A stretch of 64,000 nucleotides of DNA from Sphingopyxis sp. H053 (GTDB taxonomy: Bacteria > Pseudomonadota > Alphaproteobacteria > Sphingomonadales > Sphingomonadaceae): contig NZ_LNRU01000008.1 of assembly GCF_001468225.1 (NCBI RefSeq), forward strand, positions 151,114 to 215,113. The letters are read 5' to 3'. The stretch's first letter is position 1, and every line of letters begins with the position of its first letter. A model generated the notes under the pieces. The model was not told the DNA's origin. It saw only the letters and a list, made by a program, of their open reading frames with translations, and ran no database searches. Shown piece after piece: positions 37,541 through 46,634 of the stretch. The translations under genes were made by a program, and so were the position numbers.

Positions 37541-38235
37541 GCTTGTAACTTCTAGCAAAAATGGTCGGAAGGCTCAGCATAGTGACAAAGCAGTCGATGC
37601 TGAGCCGCCCCGGCTGGAATCCAGACGGCACACCCCAGCCAGGATATCCGCTCGACGAAAAACACATAGTTCAATGACGAATATCGCGGGACTTGAACTG
37701 GTGGAGATGGCCGGTTGGAGACAGTCTGCTTCTAGGCTCAAATCATAAAAAGCGGGCATTTAGGGACGAACAGGCCCCCATCGATGCCAATGACTCCTGC
37801 CGAACGACACATCCATTCTCACCGAATGTTGCCTCCGCCGTCAGCCCCGACACACGATCGCCATCCGACATCTCTGGAGAGCGACGTTCATTGATTTGAA
37901 TGCGCTCCTGGCATTTTCCATCGTCAAGAAATCCAGGCTTTTATGCCCTACTTCTGGGTTCGGCTATCTCGCGGACGGCAAGCGCGCGCCGATCTCAGCC
38001 TCTTCGCATTCCAGCTCGGCCAGACTGGCCTCATGACAGGCTGGCACAGCCCGTCCTCGATCACCGACATGAAACAGCAACGCGCGCTCGATCTTCGCGA
38101 ATCTGCGGGTTCGACCAACCCCGCCCGGAGCCGAAAGCCAAAGTCCGGCCCTCAGGATTTCAGATGGGACGGCCGATAGATGTGGCAACCAGCTGCTCCA
38201 CAAATTAGCTAATTAATTCAAAAACTTAGATAAGT
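37541..38235. other. 695-bp region without a recognised gene, abutting the tRNA 3' end
   Basis: Several short frames occur on both strands, none with a ribosome site and family resemblance together. The base composition is less GC-rich than the flanking genes. As it separates the catabolic half from the housekeeping half and touches the 3' end of tRNA-Met, it may be decayed junction DNA. No integrase or att repeat found. Confidence 0.45.
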
Positions 38236-38312
38236 TGGTAGCGGAGGAGGGACTCGAACCCCCGACACGCGGATTATGATTCCGCTGCTCTAACCAGCTG
38301 AGCTACTCCGCC
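38236..38312 (-). tRNA. tRNA-Met (CAT anticodon)
   Basis: 77 nt including encoded CCA. Acceptor stem GGCGGAG/CTCCGCT, D arm GCTC...GAGC, anticodon stem GCGGA/TCCGC with loop ATCATAA (CAT), variable GTGTC, T arm GGGGG-TTCGAGT-CCCTC. G1-T72 wobble and the anticodon stem rule out the initiator type. A tRNA-Ile with lysidine-modified CAT is the alternative, but the sequence matches the usual alphaproteobacterial elongator tRNA-Met. Confidence 0.96.
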
Positions 38313-38373
38313 CCGAAGGGCCGCCGCGATGGGCGAGCAGCGCCTATAGGCAGGGCATTCGCGCTGGTCAATA

Positions 38374-38871
38374 TCATGTGCGCACTCCGCGAAAATTGCG
38401 TGCGAAGGCCGGTTGCCACGGGCCGCCGAGGTAGTGATGCGCGGCGAGACCCGCGATCGTCAGCGCGCGCGGCCGGAAGCCGGCGGCGAGTTCGGCGAGG
38501 AGCGCGCGCGCCTGTGCGGGTTCCACCTTGTTCTGGACGGTGACGTGGAGCCGCGGCGTTCCCTGGTCCTGCAGCGTCAGCATCCCGGTGAAATGGTCGG
38601 CTATGCGTTCGCGAATCGCCAGCAGGTCTGCGCTGTCGATGCGAAAGGCGACGCCGCCGCCGAGCGAATAGATCTCGCGCAGGTTTGCGGCGGGAGGCGG
38701 CGTGTCGGCGGCGATACGGCGAATCAGCCGGTCGAGTTCATCGAGGCACGAGGGCGGCAGCTGTTGAAACAGCGTGATGTGCGCCGCGAGATGATTGCGC
38801 TCATGCGGATAATAAGCAGCGCGCAGATTGTTGAACGCAAGCTGGTCCGCCGCACCCATCGTCGCGGTCAC
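38374..38871 (-). CDS. 2H phosphoesterase family (2'-5' RNA ligase-like) protein
   Basis: 165 aa from a GTG. The two HxT/S motifs of the 2H superfamily are visible: HITLF near residue 31 and HVTVQN near 109. Such proteins act on cyclic phosphodiesters or 2'-5' RNA linkages; the cellular role of this subgroup is unknown. No good ribosome site found, so the start is provisional. Lies between Prx5 and the tRNA on the same strand. Confidence 0.82.
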   Translation of the reverse strand: MTATMGAADQLAFNNLRAAYYPHERNHLAAHITLFQQLPPSCLDELDRLIRRIAADTPPPAANLREIYSLGGGVAFRIDSADLLAIRERIADHFTGMLTLQDQGTPRLHVTVQNKVEPAQARALLAELAAGFRPRALTIAGLAAHHYLGGPWQPAFARNFRGVRT

Positions 38872-38932
38872 GATGATGGGTACGGCGCCAGCGGCCCGGA
38901 CGGGAGGGGGGGATGCCGGGCCGCTTATCGGT

Positions 38933-39493
38933 TTAAGCCGCCTGCGACAGCTTGCCCTGGTACGGGTTCGCCTTCACCCACTCGAGCGCCTTTTCGGGGG
39001 TCGATTCGACATAGGGATCGGCGTCGGTGCCGACGTCGTTGATGCCGGGTTCGACGAACATCTGGACCACGACGCCGTCATCGACGATCGCGGTGTAGCG
39101 CCAGCTGCGCATGCCGAAGCCAAGGTGATCCTTGTTGATCAGCATGCCCATGCGGCGCGTGAACGCGCCCGAGCCGTCGGGAACCATCTTCACATTTTCG
39201 ACGCCGAGGTTCTTGCCCCAGTTGTACATGACGAAGGCGTCGTTGACGCTGATGCAATGGATATCGGCGACGCCGGCAGCGGCGAAGTCGCCGTGCAGGC
39301 GTTCGAAGCCCGGGCACTGCTCGTTCGAGCAGGTCGGGGTGTAGGCGCCGGGCAGGCCGAACAGGATGTGGCGGCCGGTGCCGAACAGCTCGCCGGTGTC
39401 GACATCCTGCCAGCGGAACGGGTTCGGGCCGTCGACGGCTTCGTCGCGCACGCGGGTCTTGAGCGTGACGGCGGGAACGGGCTGATTGATCAT
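38933..39493 (-). CDS. Peroxiredoxin (Prx5/AhpE-like redoxin)
   Basis: 186 aa from the ATG at 39493. Peroxidatic Cys55 in LPGAYTPTCSNEQCPGFE, with Cys60 nearby; the GRHILFGLPGAYTP and NDAFVMYNWGK segments are typical of Prx5. Reduces peroxides with thioredoxin or glutathione/glutaredoxin as donor. An 11-bp inverted repeat in its leader suggests regulation. Confidence 0.9.
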   Translation of the reverse strand: MINQPVPAVTLKTRVRDEAVDGPNPFRWQDVDTGELFGTGRHILFGLPGAYTPTCSNEQCPGFERLHGDFAAAGVADIHCISVNDAFVMYNWGKNLGVENVKMVPDGSGAFTRRMGMLINKDHLGFGMRSWRYTAIVDDGVVVQMFVEPGINDVGTDADPYVESTPEKALEWVKANPYQGKLSQAA

Positions 39494-39553
39494 GGGAGAG
39501 CCTTTCTGTTGTTGGTTTCGTGCGCCTAAGCGCATGAAAGGCTGCTGCGGTCC

Positions 39554-39592
39554 AATCGATAAATTGGCAAAGGTTGATCGGATTTATCGATT
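39554..39592. promoter_or_regulatory. Inverted repeat upstream of the peroxiredoxin
   Basis: AATCGATAAAT (39554-39564) and ATTTATCGATT (39582-39592), perfect 11-bp arms with a 17-bp spacer, 61-99 bp before the start codon in otherwise GC-rich DNA. Position suits an operator for a peroxide-responsive regulator; it does not fit the ATAG-N7-CTAT OxyR pattern. Confidence 0.5.
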
Positions 39593-39635
39593 AACTCGGA
39601 TTGCAAAAATTCGAATGCCGGATGCGGGTGAGGAG

Positions 39636-40388
39636 CTATAGGCTGGCCCAGAATCTGCGCAGCGCGGCGGCGACTTCGGCAGGCCGTTCGGCGATCGCCC
39701 AATGCCCTGCCCTTTCGATCACCGTCAGCGGTGTGCCGGTGTTCGCGGCGAAGCGCTGCGCCACCGACAGTTCGACATAGGGATCGCCCTCGCCCCAGAT
39801 CAGCGTGCCGTTCGCGGGCAGCTTGCCGATATCGCGCGCCCAGTCATGCTCGAAACTGAGCCCGTTTGCCGAACGATAAAGTTTCAGGATCGCGCGGCGC
39901 TTGTCCTTGTTCGCCCATTGCGCCGCCTCTTCGTGCGCGATGTCGGCGGGCATACCCTGCGCCGCCAGCCCTTCGGCAAGCTTGCCGGGTTTGCTGAGCG
40001 CCATGAAGATTTCGCCCAGCACCGGCGTGTTCCAGATGCGCGCGATCCGGTGGCCGCGATATTCGGGATCGATCACCGCGTTCGAAACCGCCCAGCTGCG
40101 GATCAAATCGGGGCGCAGCATCGCGGCGCGCTGCGCGATGAGCGCGCCCCAGTCGTGGCCGACGATGTCGATCGGGCCGTGCGCCGCGACCAGCGCCTCC
40201 GTCTGCTCCACCGCCCAGTCGGCATAGGCTTCCTTGGTCGCGGCAAAACCGGCAGGCAGCGGAGCGGTGAAGCCGGGAAGCGCGGGCACCACGACCGGGG
40301 TGTCGCCGAGGTCGAGCGCGGCGAGCAGCGGACGCCAGATGGCGGGGCTGTCGGGGACCCCGTGGATGAAGAGCTTCGCGGTCACCAT
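39636..40388 (-). CDS. Alpha/beta hydrolase with Asp nucleophile (epoxide hydrolase/haloalkane dehalogenase-like)
   Basis: 250 aa from the ATG at 40388; an ATG at 40406 lies within a dispersed repeat and is unlikely. HGVPDSPAIW oxyanion loop, nucleophile Asp in VGHDWGALIAQ, acid in WGEGDPYVE, and His in RAGHWAIAERP. Asp in place of Ser at the nucleophile elbow indicates hydrolysis of epoxides or carbon-halogen bonds via an ester intermediate. Confidence 0.85.
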   Translation of the reverse strand: MVTAKLFIHGVPDSPAIWRPLLAALDLGDTPVVVPALPGFTAPLPAGFAATKEAYADWAVEQTEALVAAHGPIDIVGHDWGALIAQRAAMLRPDLIRSWAVSNAVIDPEYRGHRIARIWNTPVLGEIFMALSKPGKLAEGLAAQGMPADIAHEEAAQWANKDKRRAILKLYRSANGLSFEHDWARDIGKLPANGTLIWGEGDPYVELSVAQRFAANTGTPLTVIERAGHWAIAERPAEVAAALRRFWASL

Positions 40389-40400
40389 TGGTCCCCCGTT

Positions 40401-40478
40401 CGTCATCCCGGCGAAGGCCGGGATCTCACCGTGGCTCTGATCCGCAATGTCGAGATCCCGGCCTTCGCCGGGATGACG
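40401..40478. repeat. REP-like hairpin, perfect 27-bp arms
   Basis: CGTCATCCCGGCGAAGGCC... (40401-40427) is the exact reverse complement of 40452-40478. Same family as 52019-52090, 57692-57769 and the left part of 61559-61636. Intergenic between mltG and the hydrolase. Confidence 0.9.
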
Positions 40479-40493
40479 ATCTTTTGGGGATCG

Positions 40494-41435
40494 CTACTCC
40501 ATCTCCCCGCGGTCGCGCCGCAGCTGATACCATTTCTGCACATTGGCATTATGTTCGGCGAGCGTGCGCGCGAAGATGTGACCGCCGTCGCCCTTCGCGA
40601 CAAAGAAGAGATAGTCGTTCGCTTCGGGATCGAGCACCGCGGCGATCGAGGCCTTGCCGGGGTTGGCGATCGGGCCCTGCGGCAGGCCGATCATGCTGTA
40701 GGTGTTGTACCCGTTCACCGCCTGGATTTCGGAGCGTAATATGCGGCGCCCGAGCGGTTTACCCTTGGTGATCGGATAGATGATCGTCGGGTCGGCCTGA
40801 AGCCGCATGCCGACGCCGAGGCGGTTGGTATAGACGCCCGCGACGGTGCGGCGCTCGGCGGCGACGCCGGTTTCCTTTTCGACGATCGACGCCAGCGTCA
40901 TCGCCTGGTTGCGGTCCTTGACCGCAGTGCGCGGCGTGCGTTTGGCCCAAAGCTCGTTGAACGCCTTGTCCATCGCCGCCTGCATGCGCTTCACGACCGC
41001 GGCGCGGGTCTCGCCGGTGGTGAAGGCGTAGCTGTCGGGTAGGATGCTGCCCTCGGCGGGAACCGGGATTTCGCCCTTCAGCCGCTTTTCGGCCATCAGC
41101 CGGTCCCACACCATGATCGAGGGCATGCCCTCGGGGATCATGACCATGCGCTGGATCGTCTTGCCCGACTGGAAGAGCTCGAGAATGTCGCCCGCGTCCA
41201 TCCCCTTCTCGACCTTGTATTCGCCGGGCTTGATCGGGTCGTCCGAGCCGAAGAAGCGCGCTTCGTTGCGAAAGCTCGATGCCGAGACAAGGCCAGCGTC
41301 TTCGAGAATCTGCCCTGCTTTCGCGATGCTGGCGCCCGGCGGGATGACGATTTCGGCATCCTTGGGCGCGCCGCCCGAGCAGGCGGCGAGCAGCAGGGCC
41401 AAGATCGTGATCGTCAGCCAGCGGAACGGATGCAC
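40494..41435 (-). CDS. mltG: Endolytic murein transglycosylase MltG, apparently a lipoprotein
   Basis: 313 aa from the GTG at 41435, with GGAGAAAA upstream. Family signatures: PEGMPSIMVWDRL, LPDSYAF, and the catalytic Glu186 in MTLASIVEKETG; LQADPTIIYP and YNTYSMIGLPQGPIANPGKASI follow. It cuts nascent glycan strands, setting their length. The N-terminus is hydrophobic and ends in a lipobox LAAC (Cys19) followed by Ser-Gly-Gly, while E. coli MltG is anchored by a transmembrane helix. Confidence 0.93.
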   Translation of the reverse strand: MHPFRWLTITILALLLAACSGGAPKDAEIVIPPGASIAKAGQILEDAGLVSASSFRNEARFFGSDDPIKPGEYKVEKGMDAGDILELFQSGKTIQRMVMIPEGMPSIMVWDRLMAEKRLKGEIPVPAEGSILPDSYAFTTGETRAAVVKRMQAAMDKAFNELWAKRTPRTAVKDRNQAMTLASIVEKETGVAAERRTVAGVYTNRLGVGMRLQADPTIIYPITKGKPLGRRILRSEIQAVNGYNTYSMIGLPQGPIANPGKASIAAVLDPEANDYLFFVAKGDGGHIFARTLAEHNANVQKWYQLRRDRGEME

Positions 41436-41464
41436 GCTTTTCTCCCGTCGGTTGGATGGCCCCT

Positions 41465-41525
41465 GCTTAAAGCCACAAAAGACCCGCATGTGCATCGTCT
41501 TTTTGTGTCCTTTGTGGCTTTAAGC
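41465..41525. repeat. Inverted repeat with 15-bp arms upstream of mltG
   Basis: GCTTAAAGCCACAAA (41465-41479) and TTTGTGGCTTTAAGC (41511-41525), perfect, 31-nt loop. It lies in the mltG leader and resembles dispersed repeats of sphingomonads. Confidence 0.8.
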
Positions 41526-41585
41526 GAAGCCTCTGCGAACGCCCTGCTGCTAGAGCATGGCGGTGCAATGTAGGAAAGAGGTTTT

Positions 41586-41722
41586 GATCCTCCCTGTCGC
41601 GCAGCGATGGGGAGGTGGCAGCGCGAAGCGCTGACGGAGGGGCCATATCGCGATGTCGCGACCCCTCCACCACTCGCTTCGCGAGCGGTCCCCCTCCCCA
41701 CGGCTTCGCCGCAGGGAGGATC
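41586..41722. repeat. 137-bp palindromic element (MITE-like), copy 1
   Basis: Ends are an 11-bp perfect inverted repeat, GATCCTCCCTG (41586-41596) and CAGGGAGGATC (41712-41722); the interior holds further complementary blocks. A second copy begins at 63883 with high identity over the first 55 bp and the CCCCTCCACCA core. Non-coding. Confidence 0.85.
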
Positions 41723-41728
41723 GAATAA

Positions 41729-42988
41729 TCAGTCGACCGCCTTGACGATGACGCTGGCGTTGGTGCCGCCGAAACCGAAGCTGTTGTTGAGCGCGGCCTT
41801 CACTTCGCGCTTCTTCGCCGTGTGCGGGACGAGGTCGACGCCGTCGGTGCCTTCATCGGGATTGTCGAGGTTGAGCGTCGGCGGAACGATCTGGTCGCGG
41901 ATCGCGAGGATGCAGAAGATCGTCTCGACCGCGCCCGCGCCGCCGAGCAGGTGGCCGATCGCCGACTTGGTCGAGCTCATCGACACATTGGCGATTTCAT
42001 TGCCGAACAGCCGCTTGACCGCGCCAAGTTCGATCGTGTCGGCCATCGTCGAGGTTCCGTGCGCGTTGATATAGTCGATGTCGGCGACGGTCATGCCCGC
42101 CTTTTTCAGCGCCATTTCCATCGAACGATACGCGCCCGAACCGTCGGGGTGCGGCGCGGTCACATGATAGGCATCGCCCGACAGTCCGTAGCCGACGACT
42201 TCGGCGTAAATCTTCGCGCCGCGCGCCTTGGCATGCTCATATTCCTCGAGCACGACGACACCCGCGCCCTCGCCCATCACAAAACCGTCGCGGTCCTTGT
42301 CATAGGGGCGGCTCGCCTGTTCGGGCCGGTCATTATAGCTCATGTTGAGCGCGCGCGCCTGCGCGAAGCCCGCGATGCCGATCGGGCAGATCGTCGCCTC
42401 GGCGCCGCCCGCGAGCATGATGTCGGCATCGTCGTCGCGGATCATCCGCGCGGCGTCGCCGATCGAATGCGCGCCGGTCGAGCAGGCGGTGACGACCGCG
42501 TGGTTCGGACCCTGCAGGCCGTATTTGATGCTGACCTGACCCGAGATCAGGTTGATCAAACGGCCGTGGACGAAGTGCGGCGAAACGCGGCCCGGACCCT
42601 TTTCGGCGAGCAGCAGGCTTTCGCTTTCGATGCCCGGCAGCCCGCCGATTCCCGAACCGATCGAGCAGCCGGCGCGCAGTTTCATTTCCTCGGACATGTC
42701 CTCAAGGCCCGCGTCCTCGATCGCCTGCCCCGCGGCGTCGATGCCATAGATGATGAAGGGATCGACCTGGCGCTGGACCTTGTGATCGACGCGCTTGCCG
42801 GGGTCGAAACCATATTCATGGTCAGGGCCCTTCACTTCGCACGCGATCGTGCATTTCTGGTCCGACGCATCGAAATGGGTGATCGTCCCGGCGCCCGATT
42901 TGCCCGCGAGCAGATTGGCCCATGTGGTTTCCACATCGGCGCCCAGCGGCGTCACCAAACCCAAACCCGTCACCACAACCCGGCGCAT
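41729..42988 (-). CDS. fabF: Beta-ketoacyl-ACP synthase II
   Basis: 419 aa from ATG 42988, 6 nt behind AAAGGA. Catalytic Cys169 in VVTACSTGAHS, His in NAHGTSTM and KSAIGHLLGGAGAVE complete the C-H-H triad of condensing enzymes. Elongates acyl-ACP in fatty acid synthesis with the acyl carrier protein encoded just upstream. Confidence 0.97.
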   Translation of the reverse strand: MRRVVVTGLGLVTPLGADVETTWANLLAGKSGAGTITHFDASDQKCTIACEVKGPDHEYGFDPGKRVDHKVQRQVDPFIIYGIDAAGQAIEDAGLEDMSEEMKLRAGCSIGSGIGGLPGIESESLLLAEKGPGRVSPHFVHGRLINLISGQVSIKYGLQGPNHAVVTACSTGAHSIGDAARMIRDDDADIMLAGGAEATICPIGIAGFAQARALNMSYNDRPEQASRPYDKDRDGFVMGEGAGVVVLEEYEHAKARGAKIYAEVVGYGLSGDAYHVTAPHPDGSGAYRSMEMALKKAGMTVADIDYINAHGTSTMADTIELGAVKRLFGNEIANVSMSSTKSAIGHLLGGAGAVETIFCILAIRDQIVPPTLNLDNPDEGTDGVDLVPHTAKKREVKAALNNSFGFGGTNASVIVKAVD

Positions 42989-43054
42989 AGTCATTCCTTT
43001 CATCGGCCCCTGCCCCCGCAGGGCGCCGCGTCACGTTTGAAAACGCATATCCAT

Positions 43055-43102
43055 AAAAAAAGCTTCCCGGCCACTGCGCGCGAACGCTCGGGACCGGGAA
43101 GC
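43055..43102 (-). terminator. Intrinsic terminator/attenuator between acpP and fabF
   Basis: On the minus strand, GCTTCCCGG (43102-43094) pairs with CCGGGAAGC (43070-43062), followed by seven T (43061-43055). It lies within the 169-bp gap, so it could limit read-through and give more acpP than fabF message. Confidence 0.85.
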
Positions 43103-43157
43103 CGGAAACGCGTGGGCGGCGTCGCCGCCGCGTCCGGCTAGGCCGGACCGGGCCCGA

Positions 43158-43394
43158 TCAGCCCTTGTTCGCTTCGATATAGTCGATCGCATCCTTGACG
43201 GTGGCGATCTTTTCCGCCGCATCGTCGGGGATTTCGACGCCGAATTCTTCTTCGAACGCCATCACCAGCTCGACGATGTCGAGGCTGTCGGCGCCCAGAT
43301 CGTCGATGAAGCTCGCTTCTTCGGTGACCTTGTCGGCTTCGACGCCCAGATGTTCGACGACGATCTTTTTAACCTTTTCGGCCGAATCGCTCAT
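43158..43394 (-). CDS. acpP: Acyl carrier protein
   Basis: 78 aa acidic protein; 4'-phosphopantetheine attachment at Ser37 in [25 protein letters not shown] motif ([11 protein letters not shown]). GGAA ribosome site upstream of ATG. Carries growing acyl chains in fatty acid synthesis; followed by fabF as in most bacteria. Confidence 0.98.
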   Translation of the reverse strand: MSDSAEKVKKIVVEHLGVEADKVTEEASFIDDLGADSLDIVELVMAFEEEFGVEIPDDAAEKIATVKDAIDYIEANKG

Positions 43395-43440
43395 GCACAG
43401 TTCCTTTTTTCTGACTATGTCGTGAATGTTGAAAATTGCC

Positions 43441-44640
43441 CTAGTGCCCGTGGGCGGGGCTGGCAAGAGGGCTGGCATCGGCCGTGCGGCGAAGCGCCGC
43501 GTCGACCAAGACTTCCTCTGCAGCGCTATATGCCGACCGTGTCCCTTTCTGCCCCTCCGGCACCTGCGTGACGAAATAGGCAATGCCATCGCCGCCTTCA
43601 AGGTCGAACCACAGGCCCGAGCGCAATCCATAGGCATCCCCCGAATGGCCGCGGCGCAGACGGCCGTCGCCGAACAGGTCGTCGCGGCAGGCGGGGTCGC
43701 GAAGCGCCGGGCCGCCGGTGCTGTGCATAGCTATGCCATATTCGCAGAAAAAGCCGCCCGTCCCCTCGCCGCTTGTGGGGCGGACGCGCGCCATCGCTTC
43801 GAGCCGGGCAAGGCTTTCGGGTTTCAGAAAGCCATCGCCGCGGCGCAGCAGCATGATGCCGATCCGCGCGAGGCCGTTCGCCGAGATGCGAACCCCGCCT
43901 TGCGGGCTGAACCCCGCGCCGTGGCGGGCGAGGCGATAAGTGCCGAGGTCGCAGCCGCCGTTCGCCGCCGGCACGACCGGACAGGCGGGTCGCGCGCCCT
44001 TCAGATCGTCGCGCACGACATTGCCGTCGGCATCGTGCAGCACGACGGCCCGCGCGACCGCGGCGTCGCTGCACGTCGGCCAGTTGAAGCAGGCATCGAG
44101 ACCGAGCGGACGAAAAACGAGCCGCGTCATCGCCTGGTCGAACCGCTCGCCGGTTGCCCCCTCGATCGCGGCGGCAACGACCGGGTAGTTGAAATTGGCA
44201 TAGGCGAAGTCGCCCCCCGGCGGACGCGCCTTGTCCCACGCGGCGGGACTGCGGAGCGCGGTTTCGAGATCGGCATCCAGCGGCAGTGCATAGTCGGTTT
44301 CGTCGTTGAGCCCGGACCGGTGCCCCAGCAACTGCGCCAGGCTGATCGGCCGGTCGGGATAAGCGGGATGGCGCAGCCGCCAGCCGAGATAGTCCGACAC
44401 GTCGCGGTCGAGATCGAGCTTGCCCGCCTCGACCAGCCGCAGCACGCCGAGCGCGACGATCAGCTTGGAGACAGAAGCGACGCGCACCGGATCGTCGGGC
44501 GTGATCGCGCGGCCGCTCGCCCGGTCGGCCAGCCCCTGGGCGACGCGCGCCTCGACCTGTCCTTCGCGGTTGAAATGCACTGCCACGGCGGCGGGGGCGG
44601 GCGACGCGACCGAAGTCAGCAGGGCTAGAAGCGAGAGCAT
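43441..44640 (-). CDS. Serine hydrolase, beta-lactamase class C/penicillin-binding-protein-like
   Basis: 399 aa from ATG 44640 with a signal peptide ([20 protein letters not shown]). SxxK motif SVSK in [16 protein letters not shown], YxN motif YANFNYP, and a C-terminal [12 protein letters not shown] in place of KTG. Exported esterase, D-aminopeptidase or PBP-like activity; a true beta-lactamase cannot be claimed. Confidence 0.87.
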   Translation of the reverse strand: MLSLLALLTSVASPAPAAVAVHFNREGQVEARVAQGLADRASGRAITPDDPVRVASVSKLIVALGVLRLVEAGKLDLDRDVSDYLGWRLRHPAYPDRPISLAQLLGHRSGLNDETDYALPLDADLETALRSPAAWDKARPPGGDFAYANFNYPVVAAAIEGATGERFDQAMTRLVFRPLGLDACFNWPTCSDAAVARAVVLHDADGNVVRDDLKGARPACPVVPAANGGCDLGTYRLARHGAGFSPQGGVRISANGLARIGIMLLRRGDGFLKPESLARLEAMARVRPTSGEGTGGFFCEYGIAMHSTGGPALRDPACRDDLFGDGRLRRGHSGDAYGLRSGLWFDLEGGDGIAYFVTQVPEGQKGTRSAYSAAEEVLVDAALRRTADASPLASPAHGH

Positions 44641-44671
44641 GGCGCCACTCTGCGCAGCACGCGGCGCAGCG

Positions 44672-46426
44672 TCAAGGCGCCGCCTTGGCCGCAACGACGC
44701 CCGAATCGCGAAGCGCGGCCGAGGCGCGCTGGATCACCACCGGGGTGATGATGAACCGGCCCAGCACCCGTTCGGGCGTCGCATCGGCGGGCTGGCGCGT
44801 ATAGGCGAGCAGGCGCTGCCATTGCGCGCGGGCTTCCGCCACCTGGCCCTGCCGCGCCTGCACGATCGCGCGCACCATCATATATTGCGGCTCCATATTG
44901 CTCGGCGACGGCATCTGATCGAGGATCCGCCGCGCCTCATCTTGGTCACCGCGCTCCGACAGGGTGAAAGCGAGTGTGACCGCCGGAACGCCGGGATAGG
45001 AAGAATCGAGCTGGAGCGACCGCCGGAGCAACAGCTCGCCCTCGGGCCCCATCCCGCATGTCAGCTTGAACAGGCCGAGAAAGCCCGCCATGTCGGCATC
45101 ATAGGGATTGAGCGCGATCGCGGCGTCGCCCATCGCATTGCCGGCCGCACAATTGCCCGTATAGAAATTGGCGCGCGCCATCGCGAACATGCCCGCCGAC
45201 GAATTGGGGCTGCTTTCATACGAGCGCTGCGCCAGCGCCCGCGCTTCGGCAAACGCCTCGCGCCCCGCCGGCGTCATCCGCTGCGGCTGCCAGTCGCCAT
45301 AGCGCACGAGCGACAGTGCGGTGAGCGTGACGGGATCGCGCGGGTTGGCCTTGAGGGTCGCGCGCAGGCAGGCGTCGACCTGTTTCACGTTCGCGGTATT
45401 GCGCATCTGGCGCACCCGGTTGAACTGCGCGAGGCACGGGAACCCGGGCGAGAAATTGTCGGGCTGGCGCTGAACCTGGTCGCGCACGATCACGCCATAA
45501 TCCCCGGCAAGCTGCGCGATCAGCGGCTCGATGGCGGTAAATTCGGGCGTTTCATCCTGCGTCAGGCGCAGTTGTTGCGACCAGATGGCGCGCTGGTCCG
45601 CGACGCGGTTGAGAACGAGCGTGACGTCGGTGTTGCCCTCGACCGTGCGGACGAGCGATGTGTCGAGCCGATAGTCGCTTTTGCCGGTGACCGCACTGCC
45701 CGGCGCCTTCGAACTCAGGAGGTCGACGAGATCGAAGCGCCGCAGCCCGTCGCGCAGCTTTCCATCGAGCGCCCGGGCGAGCGCGCGCGATTGGGGCAGA
45801 TTTCCCGCGGCCGGCGCGCTGACTTCGAGCAAGGGGACCGGCACCGGGTCGCCGACGAACAGCCGGTCGCCGCCGCGGAGCGTCCAGAGCGTGAAGAGCG
45901 CGAGCGCGAGGAGGATGAGGACGACGATCCAGCGACCAAAGTGGGCGCCGCGATCGGGCGCGCGCCGGACGACGCCGCCGCGCCCCGTCGTCCGCCCTGC
46001 GGCGCCTGCCGTCTTGACGTCATCATCGCCCGCCGGGTCGTCGGCCGACCGCGCCGAGGGGGGCGCCGCGCGATACTGGACGACGACTTCATAGCTGCCC
46101 TGCGGAACGCGCAACCGGTGGACCCAGGGCGTATCGGCATAATAGCGGTCGAGAAGGCTGCGCAGCCGCCCCACCATGACGCGCGGATAGCTGTCGACGG
46201 CGGGGTCGAAATCTTCGCTGCGGCCGAGCGCCTCGGTCGCGATGGCATAAGCCTTGGGCGAGCTGCGCCCGCCGCGAAGGCGGTGCTCGACAAGGAATTG
46301 CAGCAGCCGCGACAGCACTGGCGAGCGGGTGAACATCGGGGAATCGAGCAGGCGCTCGAGTTCTCCCGCGATGATCCGATCGACCTCGGCGGGGTCCTGT
46401 GTCTCGTTCGTTTTCGCCTGGTCCAT
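44672..46426 (-). CDS. Membrane-anchored regulator-like protein with TPR-type domain
   Basis: 584 aa from ATG 46426 (GAGGG upstream). Residues 10-110 resemble a domain often at the N-terminus of adenylate-cyclase-like/CadC-like proteins (LERLLDSPMFTRSPVLSRLL, AYAIATEALGRSEDFDPAVD). One transmembrane helix WIVVLILLALALFTLWTL near residue 175, then a periplasmic region with TPR-like repeats (from about 370). Probably a membrane-bound sensor or regulator. Two palindromes lie upstream. Confidence 0.72.
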   Translation of the reverse strand: MDQAKTNETQDPAEVDRIIAGELERLLDSPMFTRSPVLSRLLQFLVEHRLRGGRSSPKAYAIATEALGRSEDFDPAVDSYPRVMVGRLRSLLDRYYADTPWVHRLRVPQGSYEVVVQYRAAPPSARSADDPAGDDDVKTAGAAGRTTGRGGVVRRAPDRGAHFGRWIVVLILLALALFTLWTLRGGDRLFVGDPVPVPLLEVSAPAAGNLPQSRALARALDGKLRDGLRRFDLVDLLSSKAPGSAVTGKSDYRLDTSLVRTVEGNTDVTLVLNRVADQRAIWSQQLRLTQDETPEFTAIEPLIAQLAGDYGVIVRDQVQRQPDNFSPGFPCLAQFNRVRQMRNTANVKQVDACLRATLKANPRDPVTLTALSLVRYGDWQPQRMTPAGREAFAEARALAQRSYESSPNSSAGMFAMARANFYTGNCAAGNAMGDAAIALNPYDADMAGFLGLFKLTCGMGPEGELLLRRSLQLDSSYPGVPAVTLAFTLSERGDQDEARRILDQMPSPSNMEPQYMMVRAIVQARQGQVAEARAQWQRLLAYTRQPADATPERVLGRFIITPVVIQRASAALRDSGVVAAKAAP

Positions 46427-46491
46427 GCTACCCTCAAATACCCCTGGCGGGCGGTGCGGGTGATACGCCAATCAACAAGCACGGCCACCCA

Positions 46492-46517
46492 TTGTTACTT
46501 TGACGTAACGGTAACAA
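46492..46517. promoter_or_regulatory. Inverted repeat TTGTTAC-N12-GTAACAA
   Basis: Perfect 7-bp arms at 46492-46498 and 46511-46517, 66 bp upstream of the TPR-regulator start. GTAAC also occurs inside the spacer (46506-46510 reads GTAAC), giving a third half-site. Candidate operator. Confidence 0.45.
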
Positions 46518-46634
46518 GGAAACCTTACGCCATATCAGAAGAAAAGCCGTGCGCCAATCTGCGAGGAAAAACGCGAAAACGGGTTAAGGATTGGTTATCA
46601 AATGGCAACATAACGGCATGTGACCCCTTGTAAC

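Noticed and set aside
37561..37677. Short plus-strand frame (ending GYPLDEKHIVQ) downstream of the thiolase
   Set aside because: Only about 30 codons with no family resemblance and unclear start; could be chance.
39554..39592. OxyR site before the peroxiredoxin
   Set aside because: No ATAG-N7-CTAT series; kept only as an unassigned inverted repeat.
43441..44640. Antibiotic-resistance beta-lactamase
   Set aside because: SxxK and YxN are present, but the KTG element is replaced, and many esterases/PBPs of this fold have no lactamase activity.
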